A stretch of 64,000 bases of DNA from Acidithiobacillus sp. YTS05 (lineage in GTDB: Bacteria > Pseudomonadota > Gammaproteobacteria > Acidithiobacillales > Acidithiobacillaceae): the NCBI RefSeq assembly GCF_024396695.1, contig NZ_CP094359.1, forward strand, positions 2,139,501 to 2,203,500. The letters run 5' to 3'. Made by a program: the position numbers and the translations under genes. A model generated the notes under the pieces. It ran no database searches. It was not told the origin of the DNA and saw only the letters and a program-made list of their open reading frames with translations. Each line of letters starts with the position of its first letter. Within the stretch, counting starts at the first letter, position 1. Below, piece by piece: positions 17,715 through 26,578 of the stretch.

Positions 17715-18629
17715 TTAGCGCAACCGCAGCCAGCCAATCCGATAGAAGATGAGGCCAGTAGTGACCTCTACCAGAATCAGGCCGCCGGTGATGAGGTAAA
17801 AGGCAGAATGGGAATCGGGGAGCGGACCGAGGTCCACGTTCATGGCGGCGGCACCGGGGATGAAGAGCGGGATGGTGGCGAGGATGATCAGGGCGGCCAT
17901 GAATTTGAAGATGTTGTTGACGTTGTTGTTTACCACATAGGTATAGGCGTTGAGCAAACTATTGATGGTCTCCTGCTCGGTATCGACCTGCTCCCGCGCC
18001 TGGCGCAGTTCGATGCGACTGTCTTCGTAATACTCCAGAAACTCTGCAGAGTCCTTGGGCAGCCAGGGACGCAGTTCCTCCAGAAGGTGCTCCAGCTGCA
18101 AGAGACCCAAATCGAGGTCCAGCAAACGGTCGTTCACTTCCAAAGCACTGTAAATGACATTGACGCGCTGGGCGCGGCGCAGCTCCTTCTCGATCTGCCC
18201 CAACTCCTGCCCAACATCGCGAGACATGCGCACGTAGCGGCGGGCGATTTCATGGATGATCTGAAGCACTAACTCCCAGCGCTTGCGCGGCGCGGCGGGG
18301 TTGAGCACATCTTCGAGAAAGCGTACGGGCTCCTGACTCAAGGTCACCAGATACCCTGGCACCAGCAGAATCGTCAGCGGCAACAGGTCGAAGGTACTGG
18401 AATGCGGGGCGTGATGGTGCGGGACGGTCAACTGGAGCGCGAGGAAGCCCTTCTCCCGCACAAAAGGGCGCGCAGGCTTGTCCTCCAGGCGCCGGAGCAG
18501 AAACGGCTCCGGCACGCCAAGACCATTGGCGGCCTGTTCCAGCTCGTCCTTGCTCGGGGCAAGCAACTGCAGCCAGTCGCGGGCGCGACCATTGCCGGTA
18601 AGAAAAGCGCCTTCTACCCGTTTCAGCAT
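17715..18629 (-). CDS. CorA-family protein with degenerate signature (AMN)
   Basis: A 304-residue CorA/MIT-superfamily protein: a long soluble alpha/beta plus helical domain, the NSLLNAYTYVVNNNVNNIFKFMAAL entry helix, and two C-terminal membrane segments separated by a short loop. The selectivity motif GMN of Mg/Co channels reads AMN here (GAAAMNVDLG). It is the fourth of four consecutive paralogues on this strand, 12 bp after the third. CorA channels are homopentamers. With the altered filter this copy may transport another cation, or act as a subunit or regulator. Confidence 0.78.
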   Translation of the reverse strand: MLKRVEGAFLTGNGRARDWLQLLAPSKDELEQAANGLGVPEPFLLRRLEDKPARPFVREKGFLALQLTVPHHHAPHSSTFDLLPLTILLVPGYLVTLSQEPVRFLEDVLNPAAPRKRWELVLQIIHEIARRYVRMSRDVGQELGQIEKELRRAQRVNVIYSALEVNDRLLDLDLGLLQLEHLLEELRPWLPKDSAEFLEYYEDSRIELRQAREQVDTEQETINSLLNAYTYVVNNNVNNIFKFMAALIILATIPLFIPGAAAMNVDLGPLPDSHSAFYLITGGLILVEVTTGLIFYRIGWLRLR

Positions 18630-18641
18630 GCTCTGCGGCGC

Positions 18642-19601
18642 CTAGATATCGAAAAAACCATGACGGCGTCCCCACCACGCCATAAGCAGCGAGGCCCCAA
18701 AACCATAGGCGATCAGAAAATACCAGGTGAAATGCCAGTGTCCCAGGGGCAGATAGGTTTCCATGTGAAAGGGCATGATCAGGGCGATCGGGATCATCAG
18801 CAGCGCCAGCCACAGGGTCATGACCTTCATGACCGAGTGCGAGTTGTTCTGCACGATACCGGTGTAGCAATTGGTGACCGAGGTATAGCGCTCCCAGATC
18901 AGGGTAACGCCATCCTCCACCCGCCGCAATTCTGCCTGCAGCTCTTCGACGATGGGCAACAGGGGATCCGTTTCCTCCAGTTCCCACAACCAGGTACGCA
19001 AGGTATGTCCAACATCGCGCAATGACACCACGAGATCACCCATGCTGCGATTGAGTTTGACGATTTCGCGCAACTCGCGGTTGGTCATCGACTTGCGCAG
19101 GTCGGCACGCAGCTCCTTCAGGCGCGCGACGATGCGTTGCGCGCCGAGATCATGGCTATGGATCACGACCAGCAGCAGGCGCAGCAATGCCTGCTCGCGG
19201 TTATCCGGGTCGCTCATCTCGATCAGCTCCCGGTAAAGGTTGTCCAGCCCTTCGCTGGGCGACACGACCCACAAGCCGCTGGGACCGATGATCACGCCCA
19301 GCACAGACTCCATCAAACGCTCTTCCCCGCGCTCGGTGTCCTGGAAATCGTAGACATAAGGCAGATGGAGATGCCAGACGCCGGTGCCCGCCTGTTCCAG
19401 ACGTAGCCCCCCCAGACTCCCAGGCGTCACGACTGCGTCCGATGAGGCAAACCAGGCTGCTGGCAAACCCAGGGCTGCTGCATAACCACGCCATCCCTCC
19501 CGCTGGTCTACACCAATGACGAAAGCACCCGTTGCGGGGGCTGTCGCCGGCATGGCGGCAGGGCTGCGCCATCGGGTCCAGAGCCAGGGGTTCAGATCCA
19601 A
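18642..19601 (-). CDS. CorA-family protein without GMN
   Basis: A 319-residue CorA-like protein with an N-terminal soluble domain, the ERYTSVTNCYTGIVQNNSHSVMKVM stalk helix and two C-terminal membrane helices (about residues 255-275 and 287-307). Where GMN is expected the sequence reads PFHMETYLPLG, with no Gly-Met-Asn at all. It overlaps the preceding GMN-containing paralogue by 10 bp, so the two are likely made together. A mixed pentamer is conceivable; function unknown. Confidence 0.75.
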   Translation of the reverse strand: MDLNPWLWTRWRSPAAMPATAPATGAFVIGVDQREGWRGYAAALGLPAAWFASSDAVVTPGSLGGLRLEQAGTGVWHLHLPYVYDFQDTERGEERLMESVLGVIIGPSGLWVVSPSEGLDNLYRELIEMSDPDNREQALLRLLLVVIHSHDLGAQRIVARLKELRADLRKSMTNRELREIVKLNRSMGDLVVSLRDVGHTLRTWLWELEETDPLLPIVEELQAELRRVEDGVTLIWERYTSVTNCYTGIVQNNSHSVMKVMTLWLALLMIPIALIMPFHMETYLPLGHWHFTWYFLIAYGFGASLLMAWWGRRHGFFDI

Positions 19602-20527
19602 TGGCGTCTCCGGAACCAGAGCACTGCGAACAGGGAAACAAGAAACCCGCCGCCCATCAGGACCGGCCAGGCGTAGGGCCAGTTCTGTATGGGTAGTGGT
19701 ACATTCATACCGTAAATCGTGGCGACGGTGGCGGGGATGGCAATGATCACCGTCCAGCCGGTAATGACTTTGAGGGTATTACTGATGTTGGTCTGCAATA
19801 CGCCGCCGTAGGCATCCATCATGTTGGTGATGGTAGAGGTATAGACCTCCGTCATGTCCCGCGCTTGTTGCAGATCGATGAGGGCGTCGGCCAGATCTTC
19901 GGCGTCTTCTTCGTCCTGCGCAATGATGGGTAGACGCAGCAGTTGTTGCAAGACGGAGATATTACCGCGCAGGGCTGAGGTGAAGCGGATCAGAATCTTG
20001 CTCAGGCTCAGCATGCTGAAGAATTCGTCGTTACTCTGCGAGTGATGCAAACGCGCTTCCGTGTGCACGATCTCGCCATTGATGACCTGCAGGGCATCGA
20101 GAAAGGCCCGGGCCATGCGCTGAATCACTTCTACCGTCAGCCAGCGTGGATCGAGCTCGTCGGTTTCCTGCGGCAACTGTAGCTCGATGGCGCGCAGCAG
20201 CGGCAATTCCTCAGAACTGACGGTAAGAATCTCTTCGCGGCCAAACACGATACCCAAAGGAATCACGGCAAAACTGGGACGGCCCGAATCGGGATCGCTT
20301 CGCGCCACCGGAACCTTCAGAATCACCAGGGTGTTATTGGCCTCTTTTTCCAGACGCGGGCGCTCGTCAAGATCCTGAACATCCTGAAAATATTCCTCAT
20401 AAATCTGAAAGCGCTGGGTCAATTGCGCTATCTGCTGGCTGTCCGGCGCCACCACGCTGGTCCAGTGATAGGTGCGGCGTCCCTCGCCGCGAATGGCGAT
20501 GACACGAGCTGCACGCAAAGTCTTCAT
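19592..20527 (-). CDS. corA: CorA magnesium/cobalt transporter (intact GMN)
   Basis: A 311-residue CorA with the canonical signature in ATIYGMNVPLPIQNWPYAW between two C-terminal membrane segments, and the YTSTITNMMDAYGGVLQTNISN stalk. It is the only one of the four tandem copies with the full Mg2+/Co2+ selectivity motif. The start at 20527 overlaps the upstream stop as ATGA; an in-frame start at 20608 would overlap the preceding gene by 85 bp. Confidence 0.88.
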   Translation of the reverse strand: MKTLRAARVIAIRGEGRRTYHWTSVVAPDSQQIAQLTQRFQIYEEYFQDVQDLDERPRLEKEANNTLVILKVPVARSDPDSGRPSFAVIPLGIVFGREEILTVSSEELPLLRAIELQLPQETDELDPRWLTVEVIQRMARAFLDALQVINGEIVHTEARLHHSQSNDEFFSMLSLSKILIRFTSALRGNISVLQQLLRLPIIAQDEEDAEDLADALIDLQQARDMTEVYTSTITNMMDAYGGVLQTNISNTLKVITGWTVIIAIPATVATIYGMNVPLPIQNWPYAWPVLMGGGFLVSLFAVLWFRRRHWI

Positions 20528-21423
20528 AACCACCCTCGTCGCTTGAAATGCAGGGTCATCAGCGTAGAAATGAGAAGGGCCGTACCAATTGCAACCCAGG
20601 CAGTCCAATGGCTCTTTTGCTCGAGAAGTGGCACGTTCACGCCAAACAGCGTGGCCACCAGACTCGGTACGTAGAGGATCAGCGCCATCACCGTGAGGAT
20701 CTTCAGCCCGTGGTTGATATTGATCTGCACCATGCCGGCGTAGGCATCCATCATGTCACTGGCAGTGCTGGCACTGATCTCGGCACGATCCCGGGCATGC
20801 TGCAGATCAGCAATGGCACGATTCAGGGCCGAGCGATCCTCGTCTTGCCAGGCAAGGGCGGCACTGCGCGAGACCTTGAATATCGCAACAATGTTGCTCG
20901 CCAGGGTCACGTAGAATTGGGTCAGCGCCTTGCTCAGGGCCAGCAGGGCATAAAAGTCCTCGGTGCGCTGCGTCTCGTCGAGACGTACTTCCACCTCGAG
21001 GATCCCTTGCCGCAATCGCTCCACCGTGTGCTGGTAGCTGGAGGACAGAATCTGCAGAATCCAGATCAGGGTCTGCCGCGGGTTTTCAAACTTGCGCGCG
21101 TTCCATTGCTCGAGAAACGGCCATTCCACCTCGGCAAAAGTCCACAGGCGGTCCTCGCCCCAGAGCAGGGCAAAAGGGCGCAGCACACAGGGCGACTCGG
21201 GATCGTCGTCGCCCCGCCAGGGAAATTGCAGCACCAATAAGAGAAACGAACCAATCCGCTCCAAACGCGGACTCTGATCGCTGATCAGGAGTTCTTCAAA
21301 AAGATCATCGGGCAGATCGAGTTGCTGCAACAAGGCTTCCAGCACCGACGCGGATGGCGCATGGTGATGAAACCAGAGTTGTTCCACGCCACTCCCAGCG
21401 TCTCTCAGGATGCCACTCGCCAT
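20524..21423 (-). CDS. CorA-family transporter with GVN signature
   Basis: A 299-residue CorA paralogue, first of the four-gene cluster, with the usual stalk (STASDMMDAYAGMVQININHGLKILT) and two C-terminal helices. The filter reads GVN (LFGVNVPLLEQK), a conservative change from GMN also found in ZntB-like branches. Zn, Ni or Co transport is possible. It is translationally coupled (ATGA) to the GMN copy. Confidence 0.8.
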   Translation of the reverse strand: MASGILRDAGSGVEQLWFHHHAPSASVLEALLQQLDLPDDLFEELLISDQSPRLERIGSFLLLVLQFPWRGDDDPESPCVLRPFALLWGEDRLWTFAEVEWPFLEQWNARKFENPRQTLIWILQILSSSYQHTVERLRQGILEVEVRLDETQRTEDFYALLALSKALTQFYVTLASNIVAIFKVSRSAALAWQDEDRSALNRAIADLQHARDRAEISASTASDMMDAYAGMVQININHGLKILTVMALILYVPSLVATLFGVNVPLLEQKSHWTAWVAIGTALLISTLMTLHFKRRGWL

Positions 21424-21501
21424 ACGCCATTGCCCCTGCGGATTCGGCAGGTTTATAGCACAGGCGCCGGCGACAGTGGAAGCCGGGGAAAGCGCCGGCG
21501 C

Positions 21502-23040
21502 TCAAGCGTGGGTGTAGCGCTCCCGCAGCTCCGCCGCCCGGACGCGAATCTCGGCCAGCTCCGCCGCAGATTTTCGCTGCAGATTTCGCCATTGCAGGGC
21601 GGTGCGAGGATGCTGCGCAAACTTTGTTGCGTGGCGCTGCAAAAAATCCCAGTAGAGCGTGGAGAAGGGGCAGGCTTGCGCACCGGCGGCCTGCTGTGGC
21701 TGATAGGGGCAGCGTTGGCAATGCCCACCCATGCGCTGCAGATATTGGCCGCTGGCCACATACGGCTTGGACGCCAGCATGCCGCCATCGGCGTACTGCG
21801 ACATGCCCAAAACATTGGGCAACTCCACCCACTCCACGGCATCCACATAAATGGCCAAATACCACTCGTGTAGCGCAACGGGCCGCACGCCAAGCAGCAA
21901 GGCGAACAGGCCGGTAACCATCAGGCGCTCGATATGATGGGCGTAAGCAAAGTCCAGGGTACGGCGCAACACATCGCGCAGACACGCCATTTCCGTGTCA
22001 CCGGTCCAGTAGAAAGACGGCAACGGCTGTGCGGCTCGCAGGGCATTGCTCTCCAGATAGCCAGGCATCTCGCGCCAGTAGATCCCGCGCACATACTCGC
22101 GCCAACCCAGGATCTGCCGCACGAAGCCCTCTACCGCCGCCAATGGCGCCTTTCCGGCATCCAGCTCGGCTATCGCCGCAGCGATCACCCGGCGTGGATC
22201 CAGCAATCCCAGATTCATCGCTGCCGACAGACGGGAATGATAGAGCCAGACCTCACCCGGCCAGGTGGCGTCCTGAAACGCACCAAAGCTGGGTAGACGA
22301 TGGCGGAGAAAATCCTGTAGCGCCTCCTCTGCCTGCGCCGCAGTCACCGGCCAGGAAAAATGCTGCAGAGCGCCGGGATGCTGCGGAAATTCCCGCTCTA
22401 CGAGTGCGAAGATTTCCTCGGTGATCGTATCCGGGGGAAAGAGGACGGGCTCCGGCAACCATCCGGGCCCGGCACGCGAGAAGCTCTTGCGATTTTCGGA
22501 GTCGTAATTCCAGCGCCCGCCGCGGGGTTGGTCACCGTCCATGAGGATGCCGCTGCGACTGCGTACGTGGCGGTACCAAAGCTCCATACGGTACTGTTTG
22601 CGTCCGCCCGCCCAGTTGTCGAAGACCTCCTGCGGGAAGAGAAAACGGTGATCTTCGATTTCGCGAAATTGCACGTCGTATTTGCTGCAGAGACTGCGGA
22701 TTTCCTCGCGCAATGCCCAGGTACCGGGGCGAGCACAGACCAGCTCGCGGGGACACTGCTCTGTCAGGATCTCATCGAGCTGCTGCGTCAGCGACATCCT
22801 CCGACCAGGCTCAAGCCTGCGATAGAGCAGGGGCAGTCCGCGCTCCTGCAACTCGGCGGCGAAATGCCGCATGGCGCTCAGAAACAGTGCGATACGCTGC
22901 TTGTGTGACCAGACAATCTCCGCCTCGCTGTGCGCCTCGATCATGACACAGAGATCTCGAGCCGGATCCATGTCCATCAATGCGGGATGGCGAGGGTCGA
23001 GATGGTCACCCAGGATCAGAATCAGGCGATCCACGTTCAT
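21502..23040 (-). CDS. phrB: iron-sulfur (6-4) photolyase / cryptochrome-related protein
   Basis: A 512-residue cryptochrome/photolyase-related protein of the bacterial FeS-BCP/PhrB class, which repairs (6-4) photoproducts using FAD, a lumazine-type antenna and a [4Fe-4S] cluster. The four cluster cysteines are visible at 353, 441, 444 and 457 (MACLRD, GGHCQRCP, AQACPF), matching the spacing of Agrobacterium PhrB (350, 438, 441, 454). GWREYVRGIYW and ANVLGMSQ-like FAD-pocket blocks are present. It is translationally coupled to a DUF2256 gene upstream and lies divergent from the flavoprotein-DUF1365-cfa run. Confidence 0.9.
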   Translation of the reverse strand: MNVDRLILILGDHLDPRHPALMDMDPARDLCVMIEAHSEAEIVWSHKQRIALFLSAMRHFAAELQERGLPLLYRRLEPGRRMSLTQQLDEILTEQCPRELVCARPGTWALREEIRSLCSKYDVQFREIEDHRFLFPQEVFDNWAGGRKQYRMELWYRHVRSRSGILMDGDQPRGGRWNYDSENRKSFSRAGPGWLPEPVLFPPDTITEEIFALVEREFPQHPGALQHFSWPVTAAQAEEALQDFLRHRLPSFGAFQDATWPGEVWLYHSRLSAAMNLGLLDPRRVIAAAIAELDAGKAPLAAVEGFVRQILGWREYVRGIYWREMPGYLESNALRAAQPLPSFYWTGDTEMACLRDVLRRTLDFAYAHHIERLMVTGLFALLLGVRPVALHEWYLAIYVDAVEWVELPNVLGMSQYADGGMLASKPYVASGQYLQRMGGHCQRCPYQPQQAAGAQACPFSTLYWDFLQRHATKFAQHPRTALQWRNLQRKSAAELAEIRVRAAELRERYTHA

Positions 23041-23183
23041 GTTTTGTCTTCCTTGTGTTTCTGACTACGGCATGCCTGAGAACAGTATTTGACCTGCTCC
23101 CAGTCCTTGCGCCAGCGCTTCCTCCAGGAAAAAGGCCGATTACACACTGGGCATAGCTTCTGGGGAAGCTGGGCTTTTTTCAT
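23037..23183 (-). CDS. DUF2256 zinc-ribbon protein (48 aa)
   Basis: A short gene read directly from the minus strand: ATG at 23183, TGA at 23039-23037. The 48-residue product begins MKKAQLPQKLCPVC, continues with NRPFSWRKRWRKDW, then YCSQACR. Two CxxC/CxxxC pairs (Cys11, Cys14, Cys34, Cys38) form a probable zinc ribbon, and the RPFSWRKRWRKDW core is the DUF2256 signature. DUF2256 genes commonly sit beside photolyase genes. Here stop and start overlap as ATGA, so translation of photolyase is coupled to it. Function is unknown; an accessory role in DNA binding or FeS-protein handling is only a guess. Confidence 0.85.
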   Translation of the reverse strand: MKKAQLPQKLCPVCNRPFSWRKRWRKDWEQVKYCSQACRSQKHKEDKT

Positions 23184-23206
23184 CTCGTCATCTCTTGCGC
23201 AAATTT

Positions 23207-23217
23207 TGTACTATACA
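23207..23217. promoter_or_regulatory. putative LitR/CarH-type operator between photolyase and flavoprotein genes
   Basis: TGTA-CTA-TACA is a perfect inverted repeat preceded by a T-run (TTTTGTACTATACA). Nearly the same motif stands before the LitR-like regulator and PYP genes at 37876. On the minus strand TATAGT inside the repeat could be a -10 for the photolyase side. Its position between two divergent light-response operons fits an operator; the binding protein is inferred. Confidence 0.5.
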
Positions 23218-23310
23218 TAATATGAACATATTGGCGCAGCAGCAATGGGTGCTGCATCCAGCTACGAAATAGCCACGTAGATACCTTGAATACAGGCACC
23301 GGAGAAGGGT

Positions 23311-24618
23311 ATGCGCATAGCAGTGATCGGGAGTGGAATTTCTGGCTTGGCGAGCGCCTGGCTGTTGAACCGGCAGCATCAGGTAACCCTTTTCGAGGCG
23401 GACAGCCGCTTCGGTGGGCACACGTATACCGTCGATATTCAGCATGAGGGAATCCGTGCCCCAGTGGACACCGGTTTTCTCGTCTGCAACGACTGGACCT
23501 ACCCCAATCTGCTCGGCCTTTTCGCCGAGCTCGGCATCGAGACCGTGCCCAGTAACATGTCTTTCAGCGTTCGTCTCTCCGAACTGGGGCTGGAATGGAG
23601 CGGCACCAATCTCAACAGTCTTTTTGCACAACGCCGCAATCTGTCCCGTCCCGCCTTCTACGGTATGCTGCGCGACATCCTGCGTTTCAACCGGGATGCA
23701 AAGGCTTGGTTGCAGAAAAGTACCGAGGATGTTCGCTTGGGCCAGTTTCTGGAACGCGGGGGCTACGGAGATTGGTTGCGCGAGGCCTATCTGCTGCCCA
23801 TGGCCGCCGCCATCTGGTCTTGTCCCGTGCGGCAGATGGAAGAATATCCCGCTCGCTCCTTCCTGCAGTTCTGTCATAATCATGGCCTGCTGAATGTGCT
23901 GCGCCGCCCGCAATGGCGCACCGTGCGCGGCGGTGGTCGGATCTACGTCGAGCGCATTCTGCGCGAACTTCCAGACGTCCGCCTGAATCATCCCGTGCAG
24001 CGTCTCGAGCCCATCGGCAATGGTATCCGTGTGCACAGTAGCAAAGGGACGGAAGACTTCGATCGGGTGATCAGCGCCGTACACAGCGATCAGGCAGCCG
24101 CACTCCTGAGTGATAATTGGCAGCGGCAACGGCAGGCGCTGCAGGCGATTCGCTACCAACCCAACCGGGCGATTCTGCATCGGGATCGCAGCTTTCTCCC
24201 CACCCGGCGAGCGGCCTGGTCGGCCTGGAACTTCCACCGCGAGAACACCGGCAATTCGGACGCCTCAGTAGCCGTCAGCTATCTCATCAACCGTCTGCAG
24301 CCTCTCCCCTTTCGCGATCCGGTGATCGTCACCCTGAATCCCGAGCGGGAGCCTGATCCGTCACTGGTATGGAAGGAGATTTCTTACGCGCATCCGGTTT
24401 TCGACGCTGCCGCGTTGCAGGCGCAGGGGACCTTACGCGAGTTGCAGGGAGATGCCGGACTGCTCTTTGCCGGCGCGTGGTTGGGACATGGTTTTCATGA
24501 AGATGGCATGCGCAGTGCCATGGCTGTCGCAAATGCGCTGGGTATCCGGGCGCCGTGGCAGGTGGAGAATGCACAGCGTGAGGAGGGACGTGCGCTATGT
24601 CCGCAAAACGCCATCTGA
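23311..24618 (+). CDS. FAD-dependent oxidoreductase (flavin amine oxidase-like)
   Basis: A 435-residue FAD protein with an N-terminal dinucleotide fold (VIGSGISGLASAW, then LFEADSRFGGHTYTVDI) and a C-terminal FAD block (LLFAGAWLGHGFHEDGMRSA). It belongs to the amine-oxidase-like branch found beside DUF1365 and cyclopropane-fatty-acid-synthase-like genes in singlet-oxygen and light regulons (the Rhodobacter sphaeroides RSP_1091 type). It is probably a fatty-acyl-modifying oxidoreductase or desaturase. It starts a tightly overlapping run: the 3' end overlaps DUF1365 by 22 bp. Confidence 0.85.
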   Translation: MRIAVIGSGISGLASAWLLNRQHQVTLFEADSRFGGHTYTVDIQHEGIRAPVDTGFLVCNDWTYPNLLGLFAELGIETVPSNMSFSVRLSELGLEWSGTNLNSLFAQRRNLSRPAFYGMLRDILRFNRDAKAWLQKSTEDVRLGQFLERGGYGDWLREAYLLPMAAAIWSCPVRQMEEYPARSFLQFCHNHGLLNVLRRPQWRTVRGGGRIYVERILRELPDVRLNHPVQRLEPIGNGIRVHSSKGTEDFDRVISAVHSDQAAALLSDNWQRQRQALQAIRYQPNRAILHRDRSFLPTRRAAWSAWNFHRENTGNSDASVAVSYLINRLQPLPFRDPVIVTLNPEREPDPSLVWKEISYAHPVFDAAALQAQGTLRELQGDAGLLFAGAWLGHGFHEDGMRSAMAVANALGIRAPWQVENAQREEGRALCPQNAI

Positions 24619-25361
24619 CCGGTGCCCTGCTAACGGTACGGGTCATGCACCAGCGCCTGCAGCCCAAGCGCCGCCCCTTCTTTTATCGCGGCTTTCAGCT
24701 CTGTTTTGACATCCGCCAGCAGGAGCAGCTGCGAAAAACATTGCGCTATCGAACGCCTCTCAGCTTTCGCGTGGCAGATCACGGACGTCGCGACGGCAGC
24801 GATCCGGCGATCTGGATTCGCGATATCTTTGCCAGGCACGGGGTAGCGGCGGACGCTATCTATTTGGTCACCTATCCCCGTCTGTGGGGCTACAGTTTCA
24901 AGCCCGTCAGCTTCTGGCTGGGCGTGGATGCCCAGGGTGGGCTGCGTGGGGTGCTTGCCGAAGTCAACAATACCTTCGGTGAGCACCACAGTTATCTGGT
25001 GCGCCACCCCGACGGGCGGGTGATGGATCGCCATGACTGGTTCATTGCCGAGAAGGCTTTCTACGTCTCGCCATTTTTCTCCGTGGATGGCCACTACCGG
25101 TTCCGCTTTCGCTTCGAGTCAGAAAGGGTCCAGATAGACATTCATCATGTCGGAGAAAATGGTGAGGTGCGTCTGATCACCCAGCTTGCCGGCCAACGTC
25201 AGGAGCTGAGCGCTGGTACCGCTTGGCGTGCGGTACTGAGCAACCCCCTGATGAGCCTGATGGTCACCATCGGCATCCATTGGGAAGCCCTCAAGCTCTG
25301 GCGGGCCGGCATTCGCCTGCAACGCAAACCCATTCCCCCGGCACAGGAGATCAGCTCATGA
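24597..25361 (+). CDS. DUF1365 family protein
   Basis: A 254-residue protein of the DUF1365 family. Recognisable parts are VRVMHQRLQPKRRPFFYRGFQL near the N-terminus, YPRLWGYSFKPVSFWL in the middle and EVNNTFGEHHSY. These proteins consistently accompany the flavin amine oxidase and Cfa-like methyltransferase. The biochemical role is not known; participation in modified fatty acid formation is likely from context. It overlaps cfa by ATGA. Confidence 0.87.
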   Translation: MSAKRHLTGALLTVRVMHQRLQPKRRPFFYRGFQLCFDIRQQEQLRKTLRYRTPLSFRVADHGRRDGSDPAIWIRDIFARHGVAADAIYLVTYPRLWGYSFKPVSFWLGVDAQGGLRGVLAEVNNTFGEHHSYLVRHPDGRVMDRHDWFIAEKAFYVSPFFSVDGHYRFRFRFESERVQIDIHHVGENGEVRLITQLAGQRQELSAGTAWRAVLSNPLMSLMVTIGIHWEALKLWRAGIRLQRKPIPPAQEISS

Positions 25362-26578
25362 GTACCTCACCCGCCGCCCCCCTGCACTGGGCAGGTAAAC
25401 CACGCTCGCGTAGGGCCCGCCTGCTGTATCGGCTTCTCGATCAACATTTACAATGCGGATCCCTGGAAGTACAGACCCCGGAAGGGGAGCTTTGGCGCTT
25501 CCAAAGTGAGAAAGCGGGACCGCAGGCCCACTGGCGGATCCACGATTGGCGCAGCATCAGTCAAATTCTGCGCGACGGAGATGTGGGAATGGGGCGCAGC
25601 TATTTCCAGGGCTTATGGGATAGCAATGATCCCGTTCAATTGATCAGTCTCGCCTTGCGCAACCGAAACGCTGTAGAGGCCTGGATACAGGGCAGTTGGT
25701 GGCGACGGAGTTTCTTTGCCCTGCTCGACCGCTTGCGCGCCAACACCCTCTCGGGTAGCCAGAAGAACATTGCGGCGCACTACGATCTCGGCAATGACTT
25801 CTATCAGCTCTGGCTCGATCCCAGCATGAGCTATTCCAGTGCCTGTTTTTCTGAGGACGCAGACGAAAGCATGGAGCAGGCACAAGAAAGAAAATATGCC
25901 ATAGCATTGGCCAGCCTGCGTTTGCGTCCGGGGGCGACGATCCTGGAAATTGGCTGTGGCTGGGGCGCTTTCGCCGAATATGCCGCACGTCAGGGCTACC
26001 GCGTGCACGGCATCACGCTATCGCGCGAGCAGCTGCACTACGGCCAGGAACGTCTGAAAAAAGCGGGCCTTGCCGATCTGGCCTCCCTGGAGTACCGCGA
26101 TTATCGGAACGTTGCGGGCAGCTACGATGGCATCGTCTCCATCGAGATGTTCGAGGCGGTGGGCCGCGAGTGGTGGCCTACCTATTTCCAGGCCCTCACT
26201 CGCCTGCTTCGCCGGGGAGGACGAGCGGTAGTACAGAGCATCGACATTGCTGACGAACTCTATCCGCAGTATTGCCGCGGCTCGGATTTCATCCGGCGCC
26301 ATGTCTTCCCGGGCGGCTTCCTGCCCTCGCCCAAGGCATTTCACGCAGAGCTGCGCTCAGCGCGACTGCAAGTTCTTGGGCGCCGCCAGTTCGGCCAGGA
26401 TTATGCCCGGACCCTGCACTATTGGCGCACCCGCTTCGATGCCCAGAGCACTCGGCTCAGTCAGATGGGCTACGAGCAAAGCTTCCAGCGGCTGTGGCGA
26501 TTTTATCTGGCCTACTGCGAGGCCGGCTTCCGTGAGGGCAGCATCAATGTCGGCCAGTGGACCCTCGCCCATGCGTAG
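25358..26578 (+). CDS. cfa: cyclopropane-fatty-acyl-phospholipid synthase-like methyltransferase
   Basis: A 406-residue SAM-dependent methyltransferase acting on unsaturated lipid acyl chains. The AHYDLGNDFYQLWLDPSMSYSSACF entry and the SAM loop LEIGCGWGAFAEYAA are classic Cfa blocks, with VSIEMFEAVGREWW following. The ATG at 25358 overlaps the DUF1365 stop as ATGA. The product could be a cyclopropane acid or, given the flavoprotein neighbour, a methylated or furan fatty acid, as reported for UfaM-type enzymes. Confidence 0.88.
   Translation: MSTSPAAPLHWAGKPRSRRARLLYRLLDQHLQCGSLEVQTPEGELWRFQSEKAGPQAHWRIHDWRSISQILRDGDVGMGRSYFQGLWDSNDPVQLISLALRNRNAVEAWIQGSWWRRSFFALLDRLRANTLSGSQKNIAAHYDLGNDFYQLWLDPSMSYSSACFSEDADESMEQAQERKYAIALASLRLRPGATILEIGCGWGAFAEYAARQGYRVHGITLSREQLHYGQERLKKAGLADLASLEYRDYRNVAGSYDGIVSIEMFEAVGREWWPTYFQALTRLLRRGGRAVVQSIDIADELYPQYCRGSDFIRRHVFPGGFLPSPKAFHAELRSARLQVLGRRQFGQDYARTLHYWRTRFDAQSTRLSQMGYEQSFQRLWRFYLAYCEAGFREGSINVGQWTLAHA

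Noticed and set aside
23188..24237. 349-codon minus-strand frame opposite the flavoprotein gene
   Set aside because: The plus strand carries an unmistakable FAD protein; the antisense frame has no motif and would cross the divergent promoter.
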